64,000 nucleotides of DNA from Perkinsus chesapeaki (Eukaryota > Perkinsozoa > Perkinsida > Perkinsidae): contig JAAPAO010000037.1 of NCBI GenBank assembly GCA_013115145.1, positions 1 through 64,000 on the forward strand, in the 5' to 3' direction. Positions 36,220 through 47,335 of the stretch are shown piece after piece. The notes beneath the pieces are model-generated. The model had not been told where the DNA came from. It saw only the letters and a program-made list of their open reading frames with translations, and made no database searches. Both the position numbers and the translations under genes were made by a program. How positions within the stretch are numbered: position 1 is the stretch's first letter; the number at the start of each line of letters is the position of its first letter.

Positions 36220-36675
36220 ATGATGATAGACTCGAGTCCAGTGAAGCCCCTCATACTACAGACTGCGGGAGTGAGTACAACAACAGCAACAAGAGTAGCT
36301 GGCAAAGAGAAGCGGCAGCACTCGACAAATGGTAGGGTTGAAGGTTGAAGTCTTCGGCTCTATACGTCTTGTTCAGCGAAGCTACCGAAGTCCAAGTTGG
36401 TGCTGTGCCATCATCCGACCGCTGATGCTGCTGCTGCCCAATTCACCGGGTCTGCTGCTGCTGCTGCTGCCCAATTCACCGGGTCTGCTGCTGCTGCTGC
36501 TGCCCAATTCACCGGGTCTGCTGCTGATGCTGCTGCTGTCGCACCTATAAAGCGTGGACGGGAAGGGGAAGGGGAGACCGAAGGGCCGATGAAGGTTAAC
36601 AAGAAGGCAGAACATTTGAATGAGAACTCCTCTACATCCAGCAACTCTAGACTCAATAGACCGTTAATGAATTAG
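36220..36675 (+). CDS. Hypothetical protein with Ala-rich QFTGS tandem repeats (or 3' end of the TTD14-like gene)
   Basis: Exons 36220-36331 and 36377-36675 (45-nt intron) give 136 residues from ATG 36220. The middle carries AQFTGSAAAAA repeated three times in tandem, encoded by a 33-bp minisatellite. The C-terminal part is charged and disordered (APIKRGREGEGETEG, KVNKKAEHLNEN). No known domain. Because no intergenic gap separates it from the preceding gene, it may be that gene's terminal exons; the frame shift between them would require an intron I could not place. Confidence 0.45.
36437..36535 (+). repeat. 33-bp coding minisatellite, three copies
   Basis: The unit is CCCAATTCACCGGGTCTG followed by five CTG triplets, starting at 36437, 36470 and 36503. 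All six reading frames stay open through it, which creates several spurious long frames on both strands. The third copy has a CTG to ATG variation. Confidence 0.9.
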
Positions 36676-36854
36676 ATTATGTGATATCATTATTAGCTAT
36701 CTGCAATAACAATAACAACAACCCGTACAGTGATGATTCTTTATATCAATAGTGTCATTCAAACGTGCTTAAGTTATGTTATCAAATCATCTTCATCTTG
36801 CGTTGTGGCCTTGATCATTATTCTCATCTCAGCAGCTGCAGCAGCAGCAGCCTT

Positions 36855-37788
36855 ATGTCAAGCTCCCAAGCTAATAGCACTCCCACTAGAGGGGATGATG
36901 ATGTTGATATGATGGGGGGTGATGATGCAGATATTAACCAGAATGGAGAGGAAGAGCCGACAGCGAATGATGATGATAATCAGGAGGCAGCACAAGAGGA
37001 GGCTACTGCAGCTGCTCCTCAACCGCCCAAGCGGAAAGTAGGCAACCTGGCGGAGGCTTGGTTAACTATTGTTGTTGATCAAGGCTAATCGTCGACCAAA
37101 GCTTACTGCTGATAGACTGTTGGATGATGAATACGGTTTGAAGTGTTTGATGCAGGACTTTGAGAAATCTTTTAAAATAACTGGGGATACCATAAGGGCA
37201 AGTCGTGAACCCTCCTATTTCATATTGCTGAGGCCCCTCCTCCTATAGGATCTCGATACAGTGATTCTGAACTATGGTGCATGGGCTGGCCGACTTTATC
37301 CCTACGGTATGCCCCTAGCTGACTTTGCTAGGACCTGTGAGACAGAGCTCTATCCGGAAATTAAACGGGTAACTCCACAGAGCCAGTACCATCGCTATTA
37401 CCTCCCCTCAGCGGCGTATTTATGACTTTCGACTCGACTACGTTACAAGAAAGGGACGGTTTGGTCCTGTGAAAGAGGAGGATGGCAAGGCTACAGGCAG
37501 TGAAGCTGGGGCATCATCATCATGCCCTGCTGAGAAGGAGGTGACGAGATCTCACGGTTATCGCTGTGGGCATGCCAGTTGTTGTTTTCCTAGGAGACTC
37601 GTCCTGCAACCACGAGCGATGAGAGCTCCCCATCAAAAGCATCTAAACTAAGCCCAGAGGAGATGCGGCTGAGAATGGAAGCCAATAGGCTCAAGGCTTT
37701 AGAAAAGAGGAGGTTAAAGGAACAACAAGCAGCAGCAGCGACATCAGAGGCAGCAGCAGACGGAGGGACAGAGGAGCAGGCGGCATGA
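36855..37788 (+). CDS. TIPIN/Swi3/Csm3 replication-fork protection protein
   Basis: Partner of Timeless/Tof1 in the complex that stabilises stalled replication forks. Exons 36855-37037, 37084-37197, 37249-37368, 37412-37540 and 37594-37788 give 246 residues; all four introns are in phase 0 and 43-53 nt long. The N-terminus is acidic. The Swi3 domain reads RRPKLTADRLLDDEYGLKCL, MQDFEKSFKI, LDTVILNYGAWAGRLYPYGM, ADFARTCE, matching P-K-L-x-x-x-RLL...G-L-x-x-L and L...Y-x-x-W-x-x-RL-F/Y-P. The C-terminal helix EEMRLRMEANRLKALEKRR also recurs in TIPIN relatives. Intron 2 (37198-37248) begins GCAAGT, a GC-AG intron. ATG 36855 is the first ATG in frame. Confidence 0.87.
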
Positions 37789-37844
37789 TAAATGAATTTA
37801 ACTATTATATTTCCACTGCACACCAGTCTTGTGTTTAGTGGCAG

Positions 37845-39144
37845 ATGAGTAATAAGCTTATAGGAGCTTCTAGTCTCATGAACTGTCACCTTTTGCGGAT
37901 TTTTTGTCTGGTCTTCCTCGCCATAGTAGCACGAGGCTCTGATGGTGCTGCTGATGATGATGATTTAGGGTCAGAAGACAGTCTAGCAAAGCTCTACTGT
38001 GGAAGGGACAACTGTTATGATCTTCTAGAGCTCTCCAGAGATGCTACTGTAATCACTGTACTCCTTACCAAATAACCATTACTATTAGCCACAAGAGATC
38101 AAACATTCCTATCGCCGACTAGCACGACTCTATCATCCCGATAAACAGCCACATAACTCCGAAGCTCAAAGGGAAGCCCAGGCGATATTCACCAAGATAG
38201 CTAGGGCGTGCGGTCACCGTGGCAGCGGCAGCAGTTCCATAGTAGCTTACCCTATCTCGTGGTTAGATACGAGGTTTTATCAAGTCCCAAGCTCAGAGAG
38301 GCATACGATCTCTATGTAGACTACCCAGAATATGCTGCTTATAACTATTATAATGTAATCATTACCCCAATGTATCCCTACCTTTCTTTATCAGTATTAT
38401 AATGCTGTATATAAGCCGCAAACTCCAGTGTGGATAGTGGTGTCAGCAGTCCTATTGTTATTATCGGGGATTCAGTACCTTAATGACTCCTTACAGTATC
38501 AGAGGGTTACTAATGCGGTAGGCGGCATACTACGGCGGCTGAAGTAGTACTGTGTGTATTTAATATGCAACATTAGGTTCGTAAACAGAGACAATTCCAA
38601 CAGCGTGTGAAGGAAAGGTTGACAGAGGAAGCTGGGGGAACTAGGGCGCTGAGAAAGATGCCCAGCGCAGATAGAGACCAGCTAGAGCGAGAGGTACAGC
38701 CCTTAGGCCGTTGTGAAGGCATGAAGGGGCCCTCTATCTCATCAGCAAGATCGAGAAGATCGTTTTCGAGGAGGAAGTGCAATTGAATGGCAGCGGTTCG
38801 AAACCTGCAGATATCAAACGAGTAGTCCTCCCTCGCCTGCAGGCGCTGCACGTCCCTTCACAGACAATCGGATTCCGTTTTATCCGTTCGCCTCTAACGT
38901 TCGTTGAGTGGGTTGCATGGAAAGCTCATTGGGTGTATCGGTTTAATATAAAGAAAGAGGAGTACGGTCCTGCCGAGCGAGAGTGAGGCGCGATGGTGAT
39001 GTGGATGGTGATACTTGCTACTGTAGATACTTAACGCGGACGGCTCTTAAGTTGTCAGAGGATGATTGGCATATGTTAGAAGATAACATGAAGGAACAGC
39101 TGTTAGATAAGAAGCTATATGAAGGAGACAACCTACAGGAGTAA
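37845..39144 (+). CDS. DNAJC25-like ER membrane J-protein
   Basis: Type III DnaJ of the ER membrane. The N-terminal signal sequence LLRIFCLVFLAIVARG is followed by KLYCGRDNCYDLLELSRDAT, the family start (LYCG...NCY-x-LLG). The J-domain continues after a short intron as EIKHSYRRLARLYHPDKQPH with an intact HPD motif, then YEVLSSPKLREAYDLYVDYP. YAAYNYYN, a membrane span (VVSAVLLLLSGIQYL), and the C-terminal FVEWVAWKAHWVYRF, KKEEYGPAERE and WHMLEDNMKEQLL follow, all as in DNAJC25. The C-terminus is EGDNLQE with stop 39142-39144. J-proteins stimulate Hsp70/BiP; here the J-domain faces the lumen. It starts only 57 bp after the TIPIN stop. Confidence 0.86.
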
Positions 39145-39654
39145 GAAGGACACGATGCTCGGCCATCTCATATCATCTCCTTTTATTTACATGATCAATT
39201 CTGTGAATCCAGCCACTGTCTAAACGTCCCTTAACACCCCCATAATAAATGCGAGGGAGATCTCATGATAGCTTTAGCTCAACATGCCTCCTTTCCGGCT
39301 CCCCTATAATCTGTCTCCTCCGTAGTAGTAGTGAGCCATCTCAAGCGACACTAGTGCTGTTGGTAGTCATCAGCAATATATTGTTTCTGTTAACATGTCT
39401 CGCTTACTGATAGCCTTCGCGGAGTGCATTTCCCGTCTCCCTACATCGCCTTTGTCTCAAGTTTAGCCATTCCCGCCGTCTCGTCCCGTTCCCTCGGGAT
39501 TGTGTGCGCCGCTGCTGTCTCCACTTGTTGTCCATACATAAAATGGTGCATTTGATACCGATGATTGGCTCTCCTCCGCTCGTCATTCTTTGCGCAACCT
39601 CACTTTGACTCTTGCCTTCTCTGTCTCCGAGATGTTACTTCGGTAATATTGTCA

Positions 39655-39773
39655 GATACCTCAAGGAGCGAGAACGGGAGGAAAGAGCTCGTTTAGAGAA
39701 GAGTGGTGCTTATAAACGGTATCAGCGAATTAAGAGAGCTGGGCCGACCTCATACAACTACAATGAGGATTAG
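39655..39773 (+). CDS. Possible terminal exon of an unresolved small gene
   Basis: A basic, helical segment, YLKEREREERARLEKSG, continues to RIKRAGPTSYNYNED and stops at 39771-39773. An acceptor TCAG precedes it. Upstream candidates at 39396-39470 (MSRLLIAFAECISRLPTSPL, mitochondrial-presequence-like) cannot be joined because no AG acceptor exists in the right phase. Treat as a fragment; the stretch 39145-39937 is otherwise unexplained. Confidence 0.3.
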
Positions 39774-39937
39774 TCACTTCTCCTTCTCCAGCAGCAGCAG
39801 GAGGACTAGGACCAGGAGGAGGAGGATCACTGTCTCTGTTTTTCCTTTTGACGAGCATGTGCTAGCGTTGAGTTGATAGACGAGTAGCCTTCTTGTCACC
39901 ACCTTTATGGTAGAGTTCCTTCCTTTCTGTTTCAAGA

Positions 39938-41247
39938 ATGGCGGCCCCCTCACAGAGTTCCTTCCGTGTTGCTCCGGCTGACCAACCGATTCCCGTTGGA
40001 GGCTCCATAGAGGTGTCCATTCTTTGTGAACCTTTTGTCATCTTTCATGTCTCCGAAGGCAAATACTATGCTATACAGGTGGCCCCTCTTGGCTGAGTAG
40101 TTGATTGTTGGAATTATTACTATTATTTCAGAACCCTTGTGTGGCCTGTTTCTCACCATCTACTTTCCTCAACCAACCAGTAGATGCTGACAGCCTTACC
40201 GTACAGTGTGCTCACGGTGGCCATAAAATTAGTCTTGTCGACGGCACAGCTGTGGACGGTGGAATGGGGCAAATCTCGGCCAAAGTGTCGTTCGTGGAAG
40301 GAGACGGCCTCTACCTTGAACTACCAGAGGTGCTGTTCATATAGTTGTCAGCGTCTCACTTATTCTTCAATGTTCAGGCGTTGGCGGACTGGAGCGTTTG
40401 GACATTGGTCGAACGGAGAAACGTCGCCAAGAATGTTGATGCTTTCGTTTTTTCGTTCCCCGAGGGTATTCGAAATGAAGATATCCTCTTCGGTGATGGC
40501 ATAGTAAGTATATGGCTACGTTCAAGTGACAACCATCACTCGTTACAGATGCATATTTCTAGTAAAATAATGGTGGACGGTGCATCCTGTGCCCGGGACT
40601 ACACACCAACGCGGAAGCTGCCTAATAGGCGTATCGAACTAATAGTTAAGAGATACGACGACTTCGGGATCATGTCGAGGCATTATCACAATATGGTTGT
40701 TGGGGACACACTAGTCCAGAGAGTTAACACCAGAATAAGGTTTAATCTATCGAAGCTTATAAAGGAGAAAGGCATGAAGAAAATAGTTATGGTTGGTGCA
40801 GGGACAGGTGTGACACCTCTCTACCAGGTAAGAGTTTACATTTTATATCGTATCGACAGTTCCAGCGGTAGGTGATGTTTTCTGAAGCCAATAAGATGCT
40901 CGATGAGGTGCAAATATTGGGGTTCTTCCGAGAAACCAAGGAGATGATTTTGTATCCTGATGAAGATATGCCAAAGAATGTTACAATGCGAAGGTTCCTA
41001 ACTCGTAGACAAGGATGCGCTGACGCACTGCAGGAAATGTTTGATAGTAAGTGGTATCTCTTGTCTACACGTTGCCTTATACATGTCAACCCTTTCAGGG
41101 GAGTACTTCCCAAGAGGTGATGGCACTAAATCAATGTATATCATTTGGTGTGGTCCACCGGGCTTTAATGCCATCTTGGATTCTCAACTCGAGAAGAGAG
41201 ACTTCTATGGCTTCGATGAGGACTGTGTTTACGAGTTACCAAACTAG
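39938..41247 (+). CDS. NADH-cytochrome b5 reductase-like flavoprotein with degenerate Rieske-like N-terminal domain
   Basis: Exons 39938-40078, 40132-40329, 40378-40827, 40872-41046 and 41099-41247 join to 370 residues with four introns of 44-53 nt. Residues about 15-113 follow the Rieske ferredoxin layout: IEVSILCEPFVIFHVSEGKY, YAIQ, box 1 NPCVAC (residues 48-53), box 2 QCAHGGHK (72-79), then LVDGTAVDG and VSFVEGDGLYLEL. The box 1 His (CxH) is missing and box 2 is CxH rather than CxxH, so a normal 2Fe-2S cluster is unlikely. Residues 114-370 are ferredoxin-reductase type: RDYTPTRK (186, FAD), GIMSRHYHNMVVGD, GAGTGVTP (253-260, NADH), WCGPPGF (338-344). The likely reaction is electron transfer from NAD(P)H via FAD to a haem or iron-sulphur partner. 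No membrane anchor is seen. Confidence 0.8.
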
Positions 41248-41541
41248 ATGCTTCAGCCATCTGTTTTGTGTATGGCCGGTTAGGCCAGTATTGAGTATCC
41301 TATTAACACGGTATGACGACGACGCTGTTGTGTGACTCTTCTGTTATTAGCTTTGCTCCGGCATTCGCTTTTTCGCCATAGTTGTTGTATTCTTGTGTTG
41401 TTTGTTATGTACCTTGTCGTGTAAAAAGTTATTCACCACAACGCAACAAACACCAATAGAACGGAAACAGCCGATCGGAAACGTGGCTAATTATGAATCA
41501 TTCAGACGGTTCATCGAGAACGCGTGCCATTGACATGCGCC

Positions 41542-44500
41542 TCAGTCGCTTCGACGGCCGAATTGGAGGCTGCTGGCCTTCCTGGATCTAATAAGGTGAC
41601 ATTCGAAGGAAAGAGTAGAGCAAGCTACCTCCCCTTGAGCGGTGTTGACTTCCTCCTCCTCTATGATTCGATCACTACGAAGACCATCGCATCCTCCTTC
41701 ATGGGTTAACACATCATACAACGCATCACGCTTGAGATGTATCGAGGGGAGGCCAGCCCAGACCCTCCTCTTCACAAACACCACTCGATCAAGGCCAAGA
41801 TACTATAACACCAACTGCTACCAACATAGTGTTCAGCCTTACCTTTTCGCAGTGCCTTCTCAAGGATCGTATAGGCCCAAGCAAAGACCCTGTCACCGGG
41901 CAGATGTGACTATCCCCTAACACTTGGATACCAATACGGCGCCCTTGATGAGATACAACAGCATCAAAGCTGAATTACAGGCAATTACTAGAGAGCAAGT
42001 AACTGTCAGCTGTACCAGTAAGGCCCCTCCTTTACAAGTGTGGCATGACCGCCATCACAGCCAAGAGCTTCCAATGCAACTGCTAAGTCCAGATGGTATT
42101 GCCTCAGCAGACGATGGTCCTGATGCTTGTGAAGTAAACCATAACTTATCTAATTACTGTAATGTCATGATTCGAGAACCTATTGATAAGGAGCCTTTGA
42201 GTCTCAGCTGCATGGTCCATAAATTCTGGATGCTCCAGTATTAGACCGAACTAATTAAGATTAAGAATACAGGGTCACAAATGATAGAGTAGATCACCAT
42301 AACACGGGCCATCTGAGTCTCGTGGACCTTGGATATATGTTGCTCATCATGCACATTTCCCCTATAGAACTGAGCCATCAATGCATTGAACATATCCTTG
42401 TCATATTTGTTACTGAATAACCACTTCAACAAATGCCGTTTCATCCAGCTTTACTTGCCTTATTATAAAACCATTAAGTATGTTGCATATCTGCCTAGTC
42501 GACAATGCCCTACTAACTTGTACCACTCGTTTAGCTATCTGAGGTGATGCACATCATCACCATATATCCCTCCACACCTACTCGTTCTGCAAGTTCATCA
42601 TCCCACACCCCAACTTTGGCCATGCTATTAACCATAGCAGCCAAGTGTTGTGGTGAATGAAACTTAATCTTTTGCCGGAATCTTGGTATTAAACAGTTCT
42701 TCCAGGCCTACTAGAAGGCAGAGACTTGTAGGGATATCGAATAATACAGATCCACACCAAGATAGAAAGGAGAACCGTCAGTCAAGAGAGCAATTCAAGA
42801 CCCTACAAATAGGTAACTTGCATGATGTTTGCACAACTTCAACGCGGCTTCTACTGCATATCAATTTGGGGATGGGATATGGTAATGCCATTGTTGTAGA
42901 AAGTAATTGTTGTAAACCCTCTTACCCGTTTATCTCGGATGCCGAGAGTGGCAAATGAGAATGCTAGTGTAACAACAGTAAGAGGCTGCATACGATGTGA
43001 CTCTGGCATATTGGCCAACCTATCACAGACCGACCTCAGGAAGGGTATGCTACGTAGATTCACTCGGGAATACTGAAAAGTATGGTATGAAAAATTAGTG
43101 GGTAAAGATTCATCATTACAGCATAGGTTATCATAGCCATTTGCTTGTCGCTAATAGTTGCCCATTTTTCCGGCTCGGAAACCGTCTTACCTGTTAAAAG
43201 GTGGTACTCAAGGGAATTATAATGCTCACCAATTGCTCGGAGTAATGCAACGTCTGGATGTTTTAGTCTGCCAAGTGCAACAGCTAGAAGTGTCAGTGTC
43301 TTAGCGTCAAGACTTGTTATTTCCCTTTTAACCTACTCCATGGCTCATCCTTTCCATTGATAATATCATAACTACTTACCCTATTGGACATCCTATGTAT
43401 CGCTCTTGTAGGTAGCAGGCCAATCTTTGAGAACTCATGTAATATAACACACATCTGCTTCGGTGGTATCTTCCCATTGCTAAGCTTCTCATTAAAGTGA
43501 AAGGCTAGGTATCGATACGCCTTCGACCAAGCATGATGTGCCTAATCCGTAGCGTTATATGTTACCAGTGGGGTCATGGGTCTACTTGGTTTCGTGGATC
43601 TCTAGGAATGAGCTTTCGTTGTCGCATGAAGTAGAGTAGCCATGCCATATCAGTACCGTTCCAGAGGCCAGGGTGATGCACCATTACTCGAATTAAACTG
43701 CCACAGATGATAACCATTAACATGACCTTTAGGACTACTAGTGTGCTTTGGGCTCCGGCACTTGAGGGCATTTACTCTTTGCAGCAGAGAAGAGTATGAG
43801 ACATAACTGTGAATGGCTGAATTCACAATCTGGGCTTCCCTTCTTAAATGAGCTCTCCTGCCAGGCCACTACAGTACATCCCTCCTCAGTATTATTACCA
43901 CATACGTAACCACTTTCTTTAATAGTGGGGTCCATAAAGCAGGAGTGTTCAACTTCAACCTCCCAGCAGCTAGTGCTACTGCTGTTAGCTGTGATGGGTT
44001 ATAGTCAGGTATACCCTTAACAACACCCTTACGAAGTTCAAGGTATCTATACATTCAGCAAGGTGTTACCAGTAGTAGTAGTAGCCTATCCTCACCTTTT
44101 ATCAACTCTTAAGTCCCCATCTTTAAATGCTGTACCAGATAGTTCTTGTAAATGGAATATCCTCAGAGTAGCCTTTGTATTATCATCATACTCACTTACC
44201 TAATAGACAAGTAGATCACTACCCCTATCCCCAACATACAAAGTAACACCAAGTGGTCCAAGGAGGGATGCTTTTACTATTTCCTCTAGGATCATGTTAT
44301 TCAGAACGTTCGTATGATACCATCGTATGGTGAGTAACAATTAATGACACTCGAGCCCAGTCACACTTGACCAGCGAGGTCACATGATGAATTCCTGATT
44401 CCCATACTTAGTTCACCCCAATGGCTACTACCTCCTTCAACGTGCTTCTAACAATCCTTTCATTCTCCCTACCAAACCGCGCAAACATTTTCCTTATCTC

Positions 44501-44659
44501 ATCTTTACACCGCAGTGCATCAACATCCACTTGCTTCTCTGCAACCTTATTCGGCAAAGTGACCTCTATCAACGAAGCCGAGGCAGCAACATTGCCAGTT
44601 GAGAACAGCCGTGGCCGTATTGAGGCTAGTATTGCCAATGGCGGGCCAGTATTCCGCAT
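41542..44659 (-). CDS. RAP/FASTK-like mitochondrial RNA-binding protein (tentative)
   Basis: ATG 44659 starts MRNTGPPLAILASIRPRLFS, an Arg-rich amphipathic mitochondrial presequence. Exons downstream encode repeated helical units with the octotricopeptide-like flavour of FASTK/RAP proteins: SQLTAVALAAGRLKLNTPAL, AKTLTLLAVALGRLKHPDVA, MQPLTVVTLAFSFATLGIRD, MLFNALMAQFY-like. The 3' part has a block reading FDAVVSHQGRRIGIQ, comparable to the start of a RAP domain (VEVDGPHH-like). In alveolates many RAP proteins process fragmented mitochondrial rRNA. Exon borders are mostly unresolved and the stop is uncertain (41542 is the end of one candidate frame). Confidence is moderate for the class, low for the boundaries. 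Confidence 0.45.
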
Positions 44660-44946
44660 GGATGAAAAGCTACTCTATACGTAGGTCCGTGTATACCGAC
44701 TATTCTCCCCTCCCTACTAGAGCACTTCCTAACACAGCAGATTGAATAGTGACCTCAGATAGTTAAGTCTTACATGGTCTATTTAATCTTAGTCCAACCA
44801 AGTTCTATCTATATTGCAATACTGCACACGGAACTAGCGGTGACTTGCTAGAAGGTTTGTTGCTATAGAAGCCAGTAGAACTCCAATAACCCAAGACAGT
44901 TCAAGAGCATTGAGGAACATCATTGAGCATGCTGCTGCTGATAACA

Positions 44947-45889
44947 CTACTGTATACAATCGAACGGATATGTAACACTGCAAGGGTTATCCTAAAGTTA
45001 GTAGTGATGATTCAAGGTAGCATTCGATCGGACGTATTACCTGGGCATATAGTCTGTTATAGACCTCCGTTATCTTATCAGTAAGCAGTGATGGCTGAAA
45101 GCGACCACCCCCACCAGCGGGGATCGAGCACTCTCTCAGTAGGGTATCGAATTCATCAGCTAAAGCCCATGCTAGCAGCCCCACCACCACCGTCCCCTGC
45201 TACTACCAGTGAACTCATCTCCCATAGTGGTAAGCCAGAACTTGAGCACCTCCACACTATTAGTATCAGTTGTTGCTATGGCCATACCCCTTCCTGTACG
45301 AGAGGCAGCATGCTGCTGACTGCCCGTGCCGGGCCGTGGTGAGAGGCTGGGCATCCCCGTCAAGGGAAAGCCAGTTCCAGCGAATGTTGATAAGGTTTGA
45401 ATAGCCTAGCAACACTCCTTGGACTACTAACTAGTATGTGGCGCGTCACCTGATTGAGCTCAGCTACTCCTGCTTCTGTATGGAATTTAGATGGCCGTGC
45501 GGAAGCTAGATTGAATACAGTGTATAGGTCCACACCTTGGTCTATTGGGAACTGAATGGGTGGTGGCTTCCCTAGTGTGCTCAGATTGTTAGCACCTTTT
45601 CACCATAGCACATCCTATCTATCTCTCTTTCAGTATAATCCAACGCTAGACTCCTTATTACACTACGCAGCTCATCTGTTGTTAATTTACCATCACCATC
45701 CGAATCCCATACTTCAAAGCACTCTCGGACCTACTACCTCTCCCTAGCTTTAGCATGCCCACAGCTCCTCCTCACCTTAGCCGATGCTACCCCTCCTCTC
45801 CCACAAGAAGCTTTGGATTCATCTCTGGTAACTGATCCTTCCTGTGAGGGCACCTTCAACTGATGCCGGGACTTAACCGATCGTGACAT
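44947..45889 (-). CDS. Calmodulin-like EF-hand protein
   Basis: ATG 45889 begins MSRSVKSRHQLKVPSQEG. After a 40-50-nt intron comes VRECFEVWDSDGDGKLTTDE, whose loop DSDGDGKLTTDE is a perfect 12-residue calcium-binding EF-hand, followed by LRSVIRSLALDYTEREID. The second lobe lines up with calmodulin as VLKFWLTTMGDEFT-ADEFDTLLREC (calmodulin [20 protein letters not shown]); the remaining loops are degenerate. Long insertions rich in Gly, Pro and Ser separate the lobes. It ends LLTDKITEVYNRLYAQ then DNPCSVTYPF at stop 44949-44947. Likely a cytoskeletal or regulatory calcium sensor with one functional site. It lies 83 bp downstream of OXA1 on the same strand. Confidence 0.68.
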
Positions 45890-45972
45890 TAAAGAGTCTC
45901 TGACAGTCTTCCCACGTGCAGATGTAACCCAAACCAGGCCAGACAGAAACGATTTTTAACACCTTCCAACGG

Positions 45973-47161
45973 CTATGTAAACCTGAGCTTCTTCCCAGCT
46001 GTCATTTTACCATGCAGCCGCCGCTTCACAACTATATTCACCACAGCGTTCATTACGGTGTTGCACATAACGAAAATGAAGCATCCAGCTGGGAGATGCA
46101 CTGCAAATGGCAGGAATAGTAGCACCGCACCTGAGCCGCCAACTTGACCATTTTTCACTGACCCACAATAGTACCTTGCAATCCGTAATTAAAGTACGTT
46201 GTATCCCATTCAGCTCTATCAGGATCGGACACCACTGGCACCAACTTCATTTGTGCTCGGGCTGCAGCTATGGCCATGACTGATGACGCCAGTGGTAATA
46301 TACCGTAGGGGTCTGAGGTCACAATTATTAGGCTCAACGCAGGGGAAGGCTACCTGCTAGCATGAGGCTCGGGCACCAAAGGAAGTTAGAGTCCAGACAG
46401 ACAGATCGAAACACGTCCGGATGTGTGGCCATGCCTCTTATAGCTGCAAATAGTGTTATTATCCATGGGGTTTGAATACCAAATAGGAAGCCCATTCCTT
46501 GGAATGGATTCCCTAAACACAACCGAGTCCCTCCCCCTAGCGGCCAGTGGCTATCTACTGCCGATGCCGTGCTTGCTAAGCTCTTGACGGTACTCTTCAA
46601 CTTTCCGGTCAAATCTATCATTATCTCCGGTCTGCAGTAAAGCCACTTATTTGGCAGCAAACAGGCGGTGGCACTACATTCAAGGCAGTTCGGACCTCCC
46701 TGGCCAAGGGTAGTAACTCTACCATGGCCGCCTGCCGTCTGCTAGATATCTCTATTGACCTAAGGCCCCATCGAATGTCATAGGAAAGAGAGGATTCCGT
46801 ACCGGACGTTGAAGTAGAGTGTAAGGGCTCTGAACCCTACGGCAACAAGGCAGATGGTCGAGACCCAACTACTGCCGGTTATCTCGTGTACAGTAGAGAG
46901 CATGGTTTGGACTGCATCCACGTGAGGCCTAAAGCCACCAAAATGATGGCGGGCAGTGGCTTACTTGACCTACCAAGGATCATAAACAGTAGTCCAGTCA
47001 ACCCCAAAGTTATCGGCTTGGTCTCGTAGCCGCTCTAAGAGGCCCATGGCCTCGGGCGACGAGACAGCTGGTGCAGCTGGATGATTTACTGTAGAGAATG
47101 ATCGGGTGTATCTATGGCCGAGGATGGGGAATCCTCGCAGTAGATGCCTCGAAGCTAACAT
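45973..47161 (-). CDS. OXA1: OXA1/YidC/Alb3-family mitochondrial membrane insertase
   Basis: Inserts mitochondrially encoded proteins into the inner membrane. ATG 47161 starts MLASRHLLRGFPILGHRYTR, a mitochondrial presequence with no acidic residue. Exons encode TM1 (SSWVSTICLVAVGFRALTLY), then SIEISSRRQAAMVELLPLAR, the conserved cytosolic/matrix loop after TM1. Then come GFLFGIQTPWIITLFAAIRG, DSNFLWCPSL, DPYGILPLASSVMAIAAARA, and LFLPFAVHLPAGCFIFVMCN, matching TM2 to TM5 of YidC/Oxa1 (Q-x-PFFISMF-x-ALR-x-M, WF-x-DL-x-x-DPYYILP, P-x-G-x-x-YW). It ends in a short basic tail (VVKRRLHGKMTAGKKLRFT). The long ribosome-binding coiled tail of fungal Oxa1 appears absent. It is divergent from the gene at 47336 with 174 bp between start codons. 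Confidence 0.8.
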
Positions 47162-47335
47162 GGAAAAATCAGTGGTGATGCTCTGATCTGTGGCGTGCGC
47201 GATGAGATAGATATTTCATGCAAACTGCACGAAAAGCGCAAAAAAGATTCCACGAGCTCAATCTCGAATGCCATCAAATATCCTGCCGATTGTCTCTTGT
47301 GTGAATTTGTCTCTGTAGTTTGCCCAGGTCCGCTC

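Noticed and set aside
36382-36656. Several long overlapping frames on both strands rich in Leu, Ser or Ala
   Set aside because: All are by-products of the 33-bp CTG-rich minisatellite, which lacks stops in every frame.
39642-39654. A 13-nt GT-AG intron that would join MLLR to YLKERE
   Set aside because: Far shorter than any other intron in the window; joining it would be guesswork.
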